A stretch of 64,000 bases of DNA from NCBI RefSeq assembly GCF_028416575.1, contig NZ_JAMQKB010000011.1, positions 1 through 64,000 on the forward strand, written 5' to 3'. This document shows positions 45,645 through 53,695 of this stretch, one piece after another. A program made the position numbers and the translations under genes. The stretch comes from Terrihalobacillus insolitus (lineage in GTDB: Bacteria > Bacillota > Bacilli > Bacillales > Amphibacillaceae). Below the pieces are notes generated by a model. That model saw only the letters and a program-made list of their open reading frames with translations. It did not search any database and was not told where the DNA came from. Every line of letters begins with the position of its first letter. Position 1 is the stretch's first letter.

Positions 45645-45808
45645 TTATGAAATATATGGAGGTTCAGGCAAGAGTACATTAGCAAATAATCTAAAGACGG
45701 AATGTTCAAATGTAACTGTTGTTCATATGGATGATTTCAGAAGATGTTTATATTGAGGAACATAAACCTTTAGAAAGAGCAGAACTCATAATTGATGGAA
45801 CTAAATAA
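45645..45808 (+). pseudogene. uridine-kinase-like gene with a large internal deletion
   Basis: The Walker A stretch YGGSGKSTLANNLKTE and the strand VTVVHMDDF correspond to the same regions of the intact kinase at 48270 (SASGKSTIADKLKE; VIVVHMDDF). The sequence then jumps to the kinase C-terminus (EHKPLERAELIIDGTK, against the intact NRPKENADIVIDGTG). About 120 codons are missing and the 5' end is lost. This is a decayed paralogue. Confidence 0.75.
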
Positions 45809-45827
45809 AAATCTTATTAAGCTAACG

Positions 45828-46147
45828 GGCAGTTATATACAGTATGGTTTTCCACCGTATTCAACGTAAGTAAAGTTACCAAAAATGCCAGATTTTTATC
45901 TTTGTAGAAAGATTATATACAGTCAATATTTATAGTTTTCAACGTTAACAAACATAGGACTTTATTTGGAGAGGTGGGTATGATAGGCTTGGATGCCTGA
46001 TGAAACAACTGCTTCAGCCTTTCAAGACAGATCATGCCCATAGAGGCTCCAAGTCAAGTCCTTAAACGCTTAACTTTGGTTACATGTACACAAAGATAAA
46101 AGGTGCACCACATCAACGTTTTATAGTTGATACTGTATATAACTGCC
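45828..46147. mobile_element. 320-bp non-coding element with 18-bp terminal inverted repeats
   Basis: GGCAGTTATATACAGTAT at the left end is the exact reverse complement of the right end (46130-46147). An internal TATATACAGTCAATATTTAT echoes the ends. No ORF is present, so this is a MITE-like element. It lies directly in the AACGGGC core that follows the kinase relic. The segment 46148-46321 holds only the promoter area of the sigma gene. Confidence 0.75.
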
Positions 46148-46321
46148 ACTAATCTTTAATAAGGAATGTAATTAAATTAGTGCGAACAAAGGTATTCTGA
46201 TTTGTTATTGTAAATAAATGATATGATTTAATGGCAGACGTAATGGTTCTGCCAATTTTTTTTATGATTTTTGTAACGAACCCCCTTTAACGTAGTCATA
46301 TTTATGAAAGGAGGTAGAAAT

Positions 46322-46807
46322 GTGGATGAGTTTGAGAGTATATACATTCAATATTTTAGAGATGTATACTCGTTTGTATTATCACTAAGTCGTAATGAAA
46401 AGATTGCTGAAGAAATTACTCAGGAAACATTTTTTAAGGCTCTAAAAAGTATTGATAAATTTAATGGCAATTGCAAAATCAATGTATGGCTTTGTCAAAT
46501 AGCTAAAAATACATACTTTACTTATCTTGGCAAACAAAAACGGTACGATAGTGCAGACGATGTAGGAGAAAAAGCAAGTGAGAATGGTATCGAAGCGATG
46601 ATACTTGATAAAGAAAAGACTTTACGTATTCATCAAATCTTACATAGCTTAGATGAGCCTTATAAAGAGGTATTCACACTAAGAGTATTTGGAGAACTCT
46701 CCTTTAAACAAATAAGCCAGCTCTTTGAGAAAACGGAGAGTTGGGCAAGAGTCACATTTCACCGAGCTAAACAAAAAATTCAAAGTATGTTAAAGGAGGA
46801 ATCATAA
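46322..46807 (+). CDS. ECF-type RNA polymerase sigma factor
   Basis: GTG 46322 is chosen because AAAGGAGG lies 7 bases before it. The 161-aa protein has region 2 (YFRDVYSFVLSLSRNEKIAE then EITQETFFKAL, the -10 recognition helix) and region 4 (LDEPYKEVFTLRVFGELSFK then SWARVTFHRAKQKI, the helix-turn-helix for -35). It redirects polymerase to a small regulon when freed from its anti-sigma factor. TGTAAC at 46272 and CGTAGTC at 46291 may be its own promoter, although the spacing is short. The stop overlaps the anti-sigma start by one base. Confidence 0.92.
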   Translation: MDEFESIYIQYFRDVYSFVLSLSRNEKIAEEITQETFFKALKSIDKFNGNCKINVWLCQIAKNTYFTYLGKQKRYDSADDVGEKASENGIEAMILDKEKTLRIHQILHSLDEPYKEVFTLRVFGELSFKQISQLFEKTESWARVTFHRAKQKIQSMLKEES

Positions 46808-47457
46808 TGAGTAAAATATCGTGTGATATAGTCAAAGATATACTTCCTTTGTATTATGACAATGTTTGTAGTAATGATAGCAAAAAAATAGTTGAAGAAC
46901 ATCTTTCAGGGTGTGATAGCTGCAAAAATGAATTAGATAGAATAGAAGAAGATATAAAAATTCCGAAAGAAGAAATTAAAAAAAATAGAAATGATGCTAA
47001 TGTTATAAAAAAAATATCTTCATTCTGGAACCGTTCAAGAGTTAAGTCCTTTATCAAAGGAGTAATCATAAGTGCATTATTATTTTCTCTTATTTCAGGA
47101 ATATTAACTTGGGTCTTTGCAATAGGTACAAAAGCACATTCCGAAGACGTTAATATCACAACCACAATTAATGAAATCACTACCCCATTAGAAGCAGGGG
47201 CTATTCGACTGGAACTTACTAATGGTAAGAGGTTACGTGTGACAACAAGACCTGTCTATGGGGTGGACGAGAATGGTAAAAAAACTGAAGTCGGCTATGT
47301 CATTAAGCCATATTCTGTACAACCGTTTCCCGGAAAAGACAATAAAAAATATACCATTGGGTATCCACCAACTTCAGATTTTACTGTCACAGTAAGTTTT
47401 AAAGACAAGGATATTGTATACTCTATGACAGATAAAGGGTTGTCTGAATTGAAATAA
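46807..47457 (+). CDS. membrane zf-HC2 anti-sigma factor
   Basis: This 216-aa protein has an N-terminal zinc-binding anti-sigma domain with the H-x3-C-x2-C motif in EEHLSGCDSCKNEL. One membrane helix follows (about residues 80-104, VIISALLFSLISGILTW). The external domain reads PLEAGAIRLELTNGKRLRVT and VGYVIKPYSVQPFPG. It would hold the preceding sigma factor at the membrane until an envelope signal triggers its release. Confidence 0.88.
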   Translation: MSKISCDIVKDILPLYYDNVCSNDSKKIVEEHLSGCDSCKNELDRIEEDIKIPKEEIKKNRNDANVIKKISSFWNRSRVKSFIKGVIISALLFSLISGILTWVFAIGTKAHSEDVNITTTINEITTPLEAGAIRLELTNGKRLRVTTRPVYGVDENGKKTEVGYVIKPYSVQPFPGKDNKKYTIGYPPTSDFTVTVSFKDKDIVYSMTDKGLSELK

Positions 47458-47479
47458 GAGTATTTTGGGGCAGGAATAG

Positions 47480-47600
47480 TTCATTTCAATAATACAAGTT
47501 TTATCGCTGAAAAAATGTTGAAATTGCAGGCTTTTTAATTGATTTTTGTCCCAATCTAATTCAGATGTTGCATACATACATTTTGTTGCATTTGAGCGGG
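47480..47600 (+). pseudogene. decayed GNAT copy, paralogue of the gene at 51110
   Basis: The stretch encoding [11 protein letters not shown] and, after disruption, [20 protein letters not shown]-like frames corresponds base by base to 51225-51335 of the intact GNAT gene, with several small deletions. About 120 bp survive. It is non-functional. The remaining bases to 47747 hold no gene. Confidence 0.75.
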
Positions 47601-47747
47601 AACATTATATTTCCAAGTCGAGCGGAAACCGCTTGGCTTTTTTCTTTTCTTCAGAAAGGGTTCTGGGATCTTATGTTAAAGTGATAATGAAGGGATTTCT
47701 TAAAGAAGGAAAGATTATTGAGATAAATTTTAAAAGGAGGATTTAAA

Positions 47748-48101
47748 ATGACGTTTTTTCAGATTTTCTCCGAAACAGGTGGAATGGGAATTGGAGTTAT
47801 GCTCGCTATACTTTTTTGGTCATTGTTCTTTGGTACATCCTTTTATATGGTAAAGAAATATGCTTCAGCTATCCCAACAACCGTTTTATACGTTGGTATC
47901 GCTGTATATCTTATTGTTTCAGTTGTCCTGTCAGACATGTTATTATACGCTTTCTTATTTTCGGAAGGTGAATATGTAAACTATGGTTTTGGTGAAGGAC
48001 TGCTACGTTTGCTAACGAGTATTTTTGTTGGACTAACAATTGGCTTTTTAGTAGCAAAACTGGCTTATTTTAAGTTGGTGAGAAAGTTTTTGCTAAACTA
48101 A
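47748..48101 (+). CDS. small integral membrane protein, unknown function
   Basis: ATG 47748 follows AAAAGGAGG. The 117-aa protein has three membrane helices (about residues 14-36, 44-70 and 86-108), with a short acidic loop FSEGEYVNYGFGEG between the last two. No family was recognised. Its stop codon lies inside the dispersed AACGGGGGC repeat, so the repeat and gene end coincide. Confidence 0.75.
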   Translation: MTFFQIFSETGGMGIGVMLAILFWSLFFGTSFYMVKKYASAIPTTVLYVGIAVYLIVSVVLSDMLLYAFLFSEGEYVNYGFGEGLLRLLTSIFVGLTIGFLVAKLAYFKLVRKFLLN

Positions 48102-48170
48102 CGGGGGCAAGAGTGGAACAAGGGGTTGTCCAATACGTCAGCTCTTATTGTGTTAAAGAGCAGGATAGTG
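48093..48170 (+). repeat. AACGGG repeat after the 47748 gene
   Basis: CTAAACTAACGGGGGC is followed by an AAGAG/CTCTT hairpin and CTTATTGTGTTAAAGAGCAG; that last block recurs at 60653-60672. Confidence 0.7.
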
Positions 48171-48269
48171 AAATAAGAAGGTTAAGATTTAATCAAAGGG
48201 ATTATAGCCATCAGGGTAGAAATAGTTATTTTAGATTGGAATATTATAGAAGAGTGAGGAGGAGGGTTT

Positions 48270-48920
48270 ATGATTAGGTCATTGAGGCATTTCATAACTA
48301 AATTCGACCAAATTCAAAAAGACCGAAATACTCCTATCGTTGGTGTTGATGGTGCTAGTGCCTCGGGAAAAAGCACAATAGCGGATAAACTTAAGGAGTT
48401 GGATGATAGAGTGATTGTTGTCCATATGGATGACTTCTATCGTCCTTCTGAAGAACAAAAAGACATCGATTTAGAACTAATTGGTGCAAATTTTGATTGG
48501 GAACGAGTACGCAAACAGGTGCTTACTCCATTAACTGAAAACAAATTCGGGCGGTATCAGCGATATGATTGGGAAACAGATAAGTTGGCTGAATGGCACG
48601 ATGTGCCGACAGATGGAATCATAATCGTTGAAGGCTGCTTTTCGATTCGAAATGAATTACTCCCTTTTTATGATGTTCGAATTTGGGTGGATAGTCCAAA
48701 ACAAACTAGTCTTGAAAGAGTCGTTGAGAGGGAACAGGTTGGAGCTGGCAATAGGTATATGTGGGAAAACGTCTATCGTCCTGCTGAAGAAAAATATATT
48801 GAGGTTAATAGACCAAAGGAAAACGCAGATATTGTCATTGATGGTACAGGTAAGGCTGCCGATATTTCTAAATATGAGGTTAATATCATATACGAAAGTG
48901 ATAGATGGTTAAATATATAA
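48270..48920 (+). CDS. uridine-kinase-like P-loop NTPase
   Basis: ATG 48270 follows GAGGAGGG. The 216-aa protein has Walker A in VDGASASGKSTIADKLK, the strand IVVHMDDFY with the catalytic Asp, and the LID-like region around RYMWENVYRPAEEKYIEVNR. The family phosphorylates uridine, pantothenate-like compounds or antibiotics; the true substrate is unknown. A decayed paralogue lies at 45645-45808. It is a single-gene unit followed by an AATGGG-type copy of the local repeat. Confidence 0.8.
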   Translation: MIRSLRHFITKFDQIQKDRNTPIVGVDGASASGKSTIADKLKELDDRVIVVHMDDFYRPSEEQKDIDLELIGANFDWERVRKQVLTPLTENKFGRYQRYDWETDKLAEWHDVPTDGIIIVEGCFSIRNELLPFYDVRIWVDSPKQTSLERVVEREQVGAGNRYMWENVYRPAEEKYIEVNRPKENADIVIDGTGKAADISKYEVNIIYESDRWLNI

Positions 48921-49000
48921 AGGTCGACAGCATCAGTTGATGTTAATATTAAAAACATTTTCTTGTTCAAGGAATTGTGAGTTTGTGAAGTAATGTACTT

Positions 49001-49063
49001 AAAGTAATGGGTGGCGAGAGTTGAAGAAGGAAATTCGAATAGCTTTCTCTGTTTCTAACTCTC
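49001..49063 (+). repeat. AACGGG-type repeat with hairpin
   Basis: AAAGTAATGGGTGGCGAGAG is a variant of the core. GAGAGTT (49016-49022) pairs with AACTCTC (49057-49063). It separates the kinase from the protease module. Confidence 0.6.
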
Positions 49064-49122
49064 TAAATGTTAAGCTATGTGATAAAATAAGGATATAAAA
49101 GTATTTTGTGGAGGGATGAAAA

Positions 49123-49389
49123 ATGGATTGGGGATTAGTACGTGAACAATTTCCTGATAAATTAGTATTAGTCGAAGCATTATCGGCTAACTCAAGAGAT
49201 AATATACGAACAGTCGAAGAAATGTCCATCATCTCAACTTTTGACGATAATATGGAAGCATGGAAGGCATACAAGAAAACTCATAAAGAAAATCCAGAAA
49301 AGGAGTTATATGTATTCCATACTTCTGAAGAAAAACCTGAAGTACTTGAAAAATTTTTCACTGGAGTTCGTGGGCGAAGATGGAGTTAA
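49123..49389 (+). CDS. small partner protein of a retropepsin-like protease, copy 1
   Basis: ATG 49123 follows GGAGGGATG. The 88-aa protein has the pattern W-x2-V-R-x-Q-x-P, VLVEALSANS, MSIISTFDDNMEAWKAYKK and EKELYVFHTSEEKPE. The second copy at 61349 keeps these positions (VLVEAISAYS, LSVISNFPDSTTAWKEYKK, SREYYIFHTDKD). It overlaps the protease gene by 10 bases, so the two are translationally linked. The family is of unknown function. A substrate, inhibitor or regulator of the protease are all possible. Confidence 0.7.
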   Translation: MDWGLVREQFPDKLVLVEALSANSRDNIRTVEEMSIISTFDDNMEAWKAYKKTHKENPEKELYVFHTSEEKPEVLEKFFTGVRGRRWS

Positions 49390-49763
49390 GGGTAGAAGAC
49401 GGTCTATTAATAGCGAAAATGGGTATAGAGTATCAAGGGAAAAAACTAACGCTAAATAATGTGTTAGTAGATACAGGTTGTTCAGATAGTATTTTTGACA
49501 CTGATTTACTTGCCGAAATAGGGCTTTATGTTGATTATGTTAACGGTATGCCAACTACAATGTATGGTATTGGAGGAAAAGGTGAAGTATGTAATCAACA
49601 AATAGTCAATGATCTTTCTATAGGTGGAAGAGTATTGAATCAATTTCCACTTCAATTAGGGATAACAAAAGATTCATATGGTTTTGATGGATTTATTGGT
49701 CTAGATTTTATGATGGAAACGAATATGGTCATTGACTTTTCCCTTATTAGGAGTAAGTTATAA
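49380..49763 (+). CDS. retropepsin-like aspartic protease, copy 1
   Basis: This 127-aa single-domain protein carries the aspartic protease site LVDTGCSDSIFDT (Asp31-Thr-Gly) and, near the C-terminus, the hydrophobic-Gly motif of the fold in GFDGFIGLDFM. One D-T-G per chain means it must work as a homodimer, as in retroviral proteases. A flap-like region PTTMYGIGGKGEV lies between. It has no signal peptide, so it acts in the cytoplasm. The small gene before it is always paired with it in this window. Confidence 0.8.
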   Translation: MELRVEDGLLIAKMGIEYQGKKLTLNNVLVDTGCSDSIFDTDLLAEIGLYVDYVNGMPTTMYGIGGKGEVCNQQIVNDLSIGGRVLNQFPLQLGITKDSYGFDGFIGLDFMMETNMVIDFSLIRSKL

Positions 49764-49788
49764 AGATTAAATGCATTATTTAAACCTC

Positions 49789-49805
49789 ACCGTCATATGG
49801 ACGGT
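49789..49805 (+). terminator. terminator of protease module 1
   Basis: ACCGTC/GACGGT hairpin with a 5-base loop is followed by TTTTT, 25 bases after the stop. Confidence 0.85.
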
Positions 49806-49861
49806 TTTTTATTACACTTTTCAGTAGATAAGATACATTGTTTCTTATTGCATTATCGGGT

Positions 49862-49890
49862 AGCGATTGCTGAAGGAGAAAGCAATCGCT
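49862..49890 (+). terminator. second hairpin, repeat-like
   Basis: AGCGATTGCT and AGCAATCGCT pair perfectly and are followed by TTTTC. The sequence before it (TATCGGGT) resembles the AACGGGT core, so it may be a variant of the local post-gene repeat. Confidence 0.7.
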
Positions 49891-50036
49891 TTTTCTTTAA
49901 GAAAAACACCATATTATACACAAAAATTGTTAAGATTGTTTTATAAGTGGTGTATAAAGTTAGGGCAGGGAAAAGATTTCTAGTCATTTGATCGTTTGTC
50001 TGTTCTTAATATTTAAATTTCAGAGGAGAAACTGTA

Positions 50037-50618
50037 ATGGCAAAGAAGAATAAGAAAAACAAGTACAAAAATCAAAAAAGTAATACAAGCAAATATCACA
50101 AACATATTAAGAATGTAATTGTGACAGAAGGAATGTACAGCACATATACGTTCTTTACCTTGGGCAAAAAGCTTTTTATATACTCATCACAAAACAAAGA
50201 ACAGGTTTTTGAAATAGTAGATTTAGATGCAAATAAACAACAGTTTCGTGAAGATTTATCTAGCCCTATGGCTTTAGAGGTAATTCAATTAAAAACTCAA
50301 AATCGATTGAGGGATTTTCAACAATATTTTCTTCCAAGTATGGAAGAAATACATGAGGATTTTTGGGATGAAATATGTCGTGAACAAGAAGAATCTCTTT
50401 CAGAAAAGAAGAGGAAGATGTTCGATATTGCGGTGAGGTCAGAAAACGATTTGTTAGATGAAAACGTAGAATTGATAGTAGAACAGCCGTTAACTTATAA
50501 CTATTTTGGGGAGTCTATAGCATATAGTGAAGATGATCGTCAATGGATTGATTACCATATGTCACAAGGAAATTTTGGTGCGGCATTAAATATTCATATG
50601 GCTTACGTAAAAGAATAG
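50037..50618 (+). CDS. hypothetical protein
   Basis: ATG 50037 follows GAGGAGAAACTG. The 193-aa protein starts with a very basic tail (KKNKKNKYKNQKSN), then a beta-strand-like stretch (YSTYTFFTLGKKLFIYSSQN). A long charged helical part follows (HEDFWDEICREQEESLSEKK), and it ends in WIDYHMSQGNFGAALNIHMA. It looks like a soluble nucleic-acid-associated or phage-derived protein, but no family was recognised. Confidence 0.6.
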   Translation: MAKKNKKNKYKNQKSNTSKYHKHIKNVIVTEGMYSTYTFFTLGKKLFIYSSQNKEQVFEIVDLDANKQQFREDLSSPMALEVIQLKTQNRLRDFQQYFLPSMEEIHEDFWDEICREQEESLSEKKRKMFDIAVRSENDLLDENVELIVEQPLTYNYFGESIAYSEDDRQWIDYHMSQGNFGAALNIHMAYVKE

Positions 50619-50742
50619 AATAGTGGCATCACTTTATTATGTTATTTATTGATCCTGTTTTTACTAAAACCTATAATTTAGCGAACAAAAAATGGACTGA
50701 TAAATTATAAGGATGTGATTTTAATGTTGAGATGTATGGTGT

Positions 50743-51024
50743 ATGAAAAAAATTAAAGATGGTAAGCCAGTATTTGGACTAAGTGTTAAGTTTGCTGAAG
50801 GCGTAGATTACTCGGATAGTGAAGGAACGATTATTCAAATAGGGTTAAATACTCGGAATACTAGTGTTCCTATGATTGTGACAGCTAGAGGTTCAGAAGC
50901 AAAGAATCAAGGAACTGATGGTATATTTGCTTTATGTAGTGAAAAGTGTGGAGAGAAAATGAAAGAATCTGTAACAAAGGAATTAAAAACATTCAAAGAG
51001 TTTAAAGATATTTCACTAAACTAA
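50743..51024 (+). CDS. small probable zinc-binding protein, start region frameshifted
   Basis: The frame from ATG 50743 gives 93 aa ending with a Cys pair (FALCSEKCGEKMK). The only good ribosome site (AAGGATGTG) points instead to ATG 50724, which reads MLRCMVYEK before going out of frame in an A7 run at 50746-50752. Removing one A would join the two into RCMVYEKIKDGKPVFGLSVK and so on. In relatives the expected first half-site would be C-x2-C, where here one Cys is Tyr. It is therefore probably a decaying four-Cys zinc protein. Confidence 0.5.
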   Translation: MKKIKDGKPVFGLSVKFAEGVDYSDSEGTIIQIGLNTRNTSVPMIVTARGSEAKNQGTDGIFALCSEKCGEKMKESVTKELKTFKEFKDISLN

Positions 51025-51062
51025 AAAGAACCTAAAACAAACATAATTGTGTAGTCTTTATT

Positions 51063-51099
51063 CAATTAACGGGTGGCAAGAGTTAAACAACGGGAAAGG
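51063..51099 (+). repeat. AACGGG repeat before the GNAT gene
   Basis: TTCAATTAACGGGTGGCAAG is followed by AGTTAAACAACGGG, giving two AACGGG cores 24 bases apart. It runs straight into the ribosome site of the next gene. Confidence 0.65.
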
Positions 51100-51109
51100 A
51101 TGTTTATTA

Positions 51110-51583
51110 GTGGAAATACGCAATGTGAAAAGTTCTGATTATTACGTTATCTCACCTTTGATTAACGAATGGTGGGGTGGTAGGCAAATGTCCGATATGT
51201 TGCCTAAGTTATTCTTTGATCATTTTAATAATACAAGTTTTATTGCTGAAAAAGACGGTCAAATCATTGGCTTTTTAATTGGCTTTTTGTCTCAATCTGA
51301 TACAGATGTTGCATACATACATTTTGTTGGTGTTAATCCTGATTACCGTAAAAACCAAATTGGAAAGCAACTTTACAATGAATTTTTCAATGTGGTAAAT
51401 AAGAATAAAAGAAATGTTGTCCGTGCTGTAACATCACCAGTAAATAAGGTTTCAATTGCTTATCATACTAAGATGGGATTTGATATTGAAAATGGTGATA
51501 AAGAAGTGAACGGAGTATCTGTGTTTTCTGATTACGATGGACCAAATCAAGATAGGGTATTGTTTGTTAAGAGGGTAGTTTGA
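51110..51583 (+). CDS. GNAT N-acetyltransferase
   Basis: GTG 51110 is chosen as AAAGGA lies 9 bases upstream; the open frame continues to 51047 but through the repeat. The 157-aa protein has the GNAT core: [20 protein letters not shown], then motif [21 protein letters not shown] with the acetyl-CoA loop, then [16 protein letters not shown] (motif B). The substrate is unknown. A decayed paralogue lies at 47480. Confidence 0.88.
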   Translation: MEIRNVKSSDYYVISPLINEWWGGRQMSDMLPKLFFDHFNNTSFIAEKDGQIIGFLIGFLSQSDTDVAYIHFVGVNPDYRKNQIGKQLYNEFFNVVNKNKRNVVRAVTSPVNKVSIAYHTKMGFDIENGDKEVNGVSVFSDYDGPNQDRVLFVKRVV

Positions 51584-51600
51584 AACTCTATTCCTTGTTG

Positions 51601-51640
51601 TGCTAACGGGTGCGATAGCTTAATAGCTGTCGCTGCCTTT
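51601..51640 (+). repeat. AACGGGTGC repeat with hairpin
   Basis: TGCTAACGGGT is followed by GCGATAGCT (51612-51620) pairing with AGCTGTCGC (51625-51633) through one G-T wobble. It starts 17 bases after the GNAT stop codon. Confidence 0.75.
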
Positions 51641-51701
51641 GTTTCAAGTAATGAGCAGAATAATTAAAAAGCCACGAGATAAATGCTATGAGAAATGAGA
51701 T

Positions 51702-52034
51702 TTGAATGTGTTATTAGATATATATATGCAGGAAAAGTTTCCTGATTTAGAACTCAGATCACCCCTATTTTATAATTGGGATATTGGTATTCGTTTTGAA
51801 TTAGGTGTGGACTATGATGTTAAGTATGCTTATAAAAATAGTCCATATTTAAAAGGAGTTTATAAAAGAGCAATTACTCTATTTAAGTCTTTACACTCAC
51901 CGAATGATGATATTTATATTGTAGTGGATGTAAATGACTTTGCAGACGGCGAAACCTTCAAACACAAGTTAAACATCTTCTCTAAGTATGTAAAAGAGAA
52001 ATCAGTTTTGTCTAAGTTACAACAAAATCGGGCT
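51702..52034 (+). pseudogene. DUF3885 protein, 5' half of an interrupted gene
   Basis: From TTG 51702 about 108 codons give the N-terminal half of a DUF3885 protein (FYNWDIGIRFELGVDYDVKY, then YKRAITLFKSLHSPNDDIYI and NIFSKYVKEKSVLSKLQQN). The native frame stops at AAAAT (52024-52028), after which foreign sequence runs to a TAA at 52079. The missing C-terminal half lies 5.45 kb downstream at 57487-57816. Both halves are well conserved, so the interruption is recent. Confidence 0.88.
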
Positions 52035-52073
52035 TTCAACCTTCGACAAATTTCGGGGCGTCACTGTGACAAA
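52033..52073. repeat. module-end repeat, copy 1
   Basis: CTTTCAACCTTCGACAAATT followed by TCGGGGCGTCACTGTGACAA. Copy 3 at 54665-54709 is near identical and copy 2 at 52824-52850 is shorter. GTCACTGTGAC within it is palindromic. On the reverse strand it reads as a protein end (CHSDAPKFVEG, stop). Confidence 0.8.
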
Positions 52074-52336
52074 ACTTAATTTCTTCTCCCCCAAACCCGG
52101 TATGTGTTTAGGCTAGAAAGAATCGCAAAAAAAAGAGATTGCCATGGCGTTCCTTCACGCTTGGCTACCTCCAGTCAATAATCTATCCCTTCATGTCTCT
52201 TGAAGCTTGCTCTTGGACATAAAAACAACATTTCTTATCTACGCCAATAACCTCAATGGAACCATGATGGTTAAATCCATAGTCAACATTGGCGTGGCAC
52301 CTTATTTACCTGCATAAATTATGAAGTCTATTTTAT

Positions 52337-52480
52337 TTAAAACCCCCTGTTATTGTTAAACAGAGGGTTTCGTTTGTATTTAAGTATTACTTTCTTTTTT
52401 TTTTTTGATGTTCCCGCACTAAACCAGTAAGCGCTGGCAACACTTGAAACGATTATAGCTATAACGCCAATAAGTCCCAA
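52337..52480 (-). CDS. possible 47-aa membrane peptide
   Basis: TTG 52480 follows AAGAGGAG on the reverse strand. The product begins with a hydrophobic helix (LGLIGVIAIIVSSVASAYWF), then a Ser-Ala-Gly turn and five Lys. It lies directly downstream of the gene fragment at 52500. A stem (CCCTGTT/AACAGGG type) overlaps its end. Confidence 0.35.
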   Translation of the reverse strand: MGLIGVIAIIVSSVASAYWFSAGTSKKKKKVILKYKRNPLFNNNRGF

Positions 52481-52499
52481 AATTAATCAACTCCTCTTA

Positions 52500-52850
52500 T
52501 TATGTTAAGCAGTACACATTAATTATGTAACCATTATCACTTAAGCCATAGCTACTATACACAATTTTTTGGTCATACATAATAAGATAAGATTTACTTT
52601 CGTCAATGGAACCATGATGGTCTAAAACGGCTTCACGTGCTGCGGCGTATAAACTGGTGGAATCAGGTGCATTTTTGGCTGTCCATGTTGTTAAATCTTC
52701 TCCGGAAACAGTTTGATAATATGGACCGTAAATGCAGTAGTTCGATTCGCAGTATTCGCCTCCACCGGGGGTAACAGCGAATTTTGGTTCTCCTGTTGAA
52801 GCTTCTGAAATTGATGGGAATACTTTCGGGGCGTCACTGTGACAAAGCTT
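52500..52850 (-). pseudogene. unidentified protein, C-terminal fragment
   Basis: An open frame to TAA 52500 encodes about 110 residues, including FAVTPGGGEYCESNYCIYGP and SLYAAAREAVLDHHGSIDES, ending YGLSDNGYIINVYCLT. Balanced composition and two Cys suggest a once real, possibly secreted protein. The 5' end is lost at module-end repeat copy 2. No family was recognised. Confidence 0.45.
52824..52850. repeat. module-end repeat, copy 2
   Basis: TTTCGGGGCGTCACTGTGAC followed by AAAGCTT. It separates the gene fragment at 52500 from the helicase fragment. Confidence 0.75.
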
Positions 52851-52852
52851 CA

Positions 52853-53290
52853 GTCCGTTTCATTTGTTCTCATTAATTTTTCTCTTCTAACAAGAGTTTG
52901 CTTAAACGGTCGAATATTGGCTTGCTGCTTACTATTCGTTTTATATCTTATAGGTCCACATTGCATAAATATTATCGGGTGTAACCCATCTTTCCTAACT
53001 GGTGTCGCTGTTAAACCATACACTTTTTTTGCTCGGACTGCTTTTAATACTTTTTCAAAACTGACGGCAGAAATGTGATGGCATTCATCCACGATAATTT
53101 GTCCATATTGATGTAACTCAGATTTTATTAAACCATTACGATTGAGCGATTGAATTGTAGATATGTCAATTTTATAACTTGGTTTATTTTTGCCACCACC
53201 AATTCGACTAATCTGGAGATCTTCACATTTACGGAATCGATTAAAGAATTTCTCGATGGAAAAATGAAAAGCAGTAGTTATAATGATTTT
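52853..53290 (-). pseudogene. superfamily II helicase fragment
   Basis: The fragment holds motif Ia/Ib-like sequence (IDISTIQSLNRNGLI), motif II in QIIVDECHHISAVSFEKVLK and motif III in YGLTATPVRKDGLHPIIFMQ, then CGPIRYK. This wording is typical of large helicases of the kind found in TOTE conflict systems. Walker A and the second RecA domain are both missing, so it is inactive. The region 53291-53491 to its right is a gene-free spacer with an 8-bp hairpin near 53471. Confidence 0.75.
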
Positions 53291-53491
53291 AGCTTTTACT
53301 AATATTAATAAGAACAAGTTCGATTAAATTGTAGTTTTAACGAATTTCCTTATTTTATACAGCACTAAAAATGAATATATTTAACCAAACAATAATTTTT
53401 CCAAAAAATAACGAAATTTTTATTGTAAATAAGCATATACTATGAGTGTAATGAATTGATACAGTTCATCTCAAGAATTGCTATTCCCTCT

Positions 53492-53520
53492 TGAGATTTC
53501 ATTTAAAATACTGTACAATT
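53492..53520 (+). promoter_or_regulatory. promoter of the type III antitoxin RNA
   Basis: TTGAGA, a 17-bp spacer and TACAAT form a sigma-A promoter 23 bases before the first tandem repeat. Confidence 0.7.
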
Positions 53521-53543
53521 TAATTACAGAGAAATATCAAATA

Positions 53544-53635
53544 TTTGTCGCTACTCGACATGCGACTAATAAAAGGCCGAGTTCAAATGTTTGTCGCTAC
53601 TCGATATGCGACTAATAAAAGGTCGAGTTCAAATG
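53544..53635 (+). ncRNA. tandem 46-bp repeats, probable type III antitoxin RNA
   Basis: Two 46-bp units (53544-53589 and 53590-53635) start TTTGTCGCTACTCGA, end GAGTTCAAATG and differ at two bases. Each contains inverted GTCGC/GCGAC and CTCGA/CGAG pairs able to fold. A partial unit may precede them. Promoter, tandem repeats, hairpin and toxin gene in this order are the layout of type III toxin-antitoxin loci, where each processed repeat binds and silences one toxin molecule. Confidence 0.65.
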
Positions 53636-53640
53636 CTTTT

Positions 53641-53669
53641 AAAGCTCTGTCCTAATTGGATAGAGCTTT
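53641..53669 (+). terminator. hairpin between antitoxin repeats and toxin gene
   Basis: A 12-bp stem (AAAGCTCTGTCC against GGATAGAGCTTT, one wobble) with a 5-base loop is followed by a poor U-run. Leaky read-through into the toxin gene is expected in such loci. Confidence 0.75.
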
Positions 53670-53695
53670 ACTTATGTAAGGGGATAGCGGGGAAA

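Noticed and set aside
52853-53290. Active TOTE-type conflict or restriction system
   Set aside because: Only a motif II-III helicase fragment survives; Walker A, the second RecA domain and partner genes are missing.
53544-53635. Tandem repeats considered as a short CRISPR array
   Set aside because: The units abut with no spacers between them and no cas gene is near; promoter, terminator and toxin-like gene fit a type III antitoxin better.
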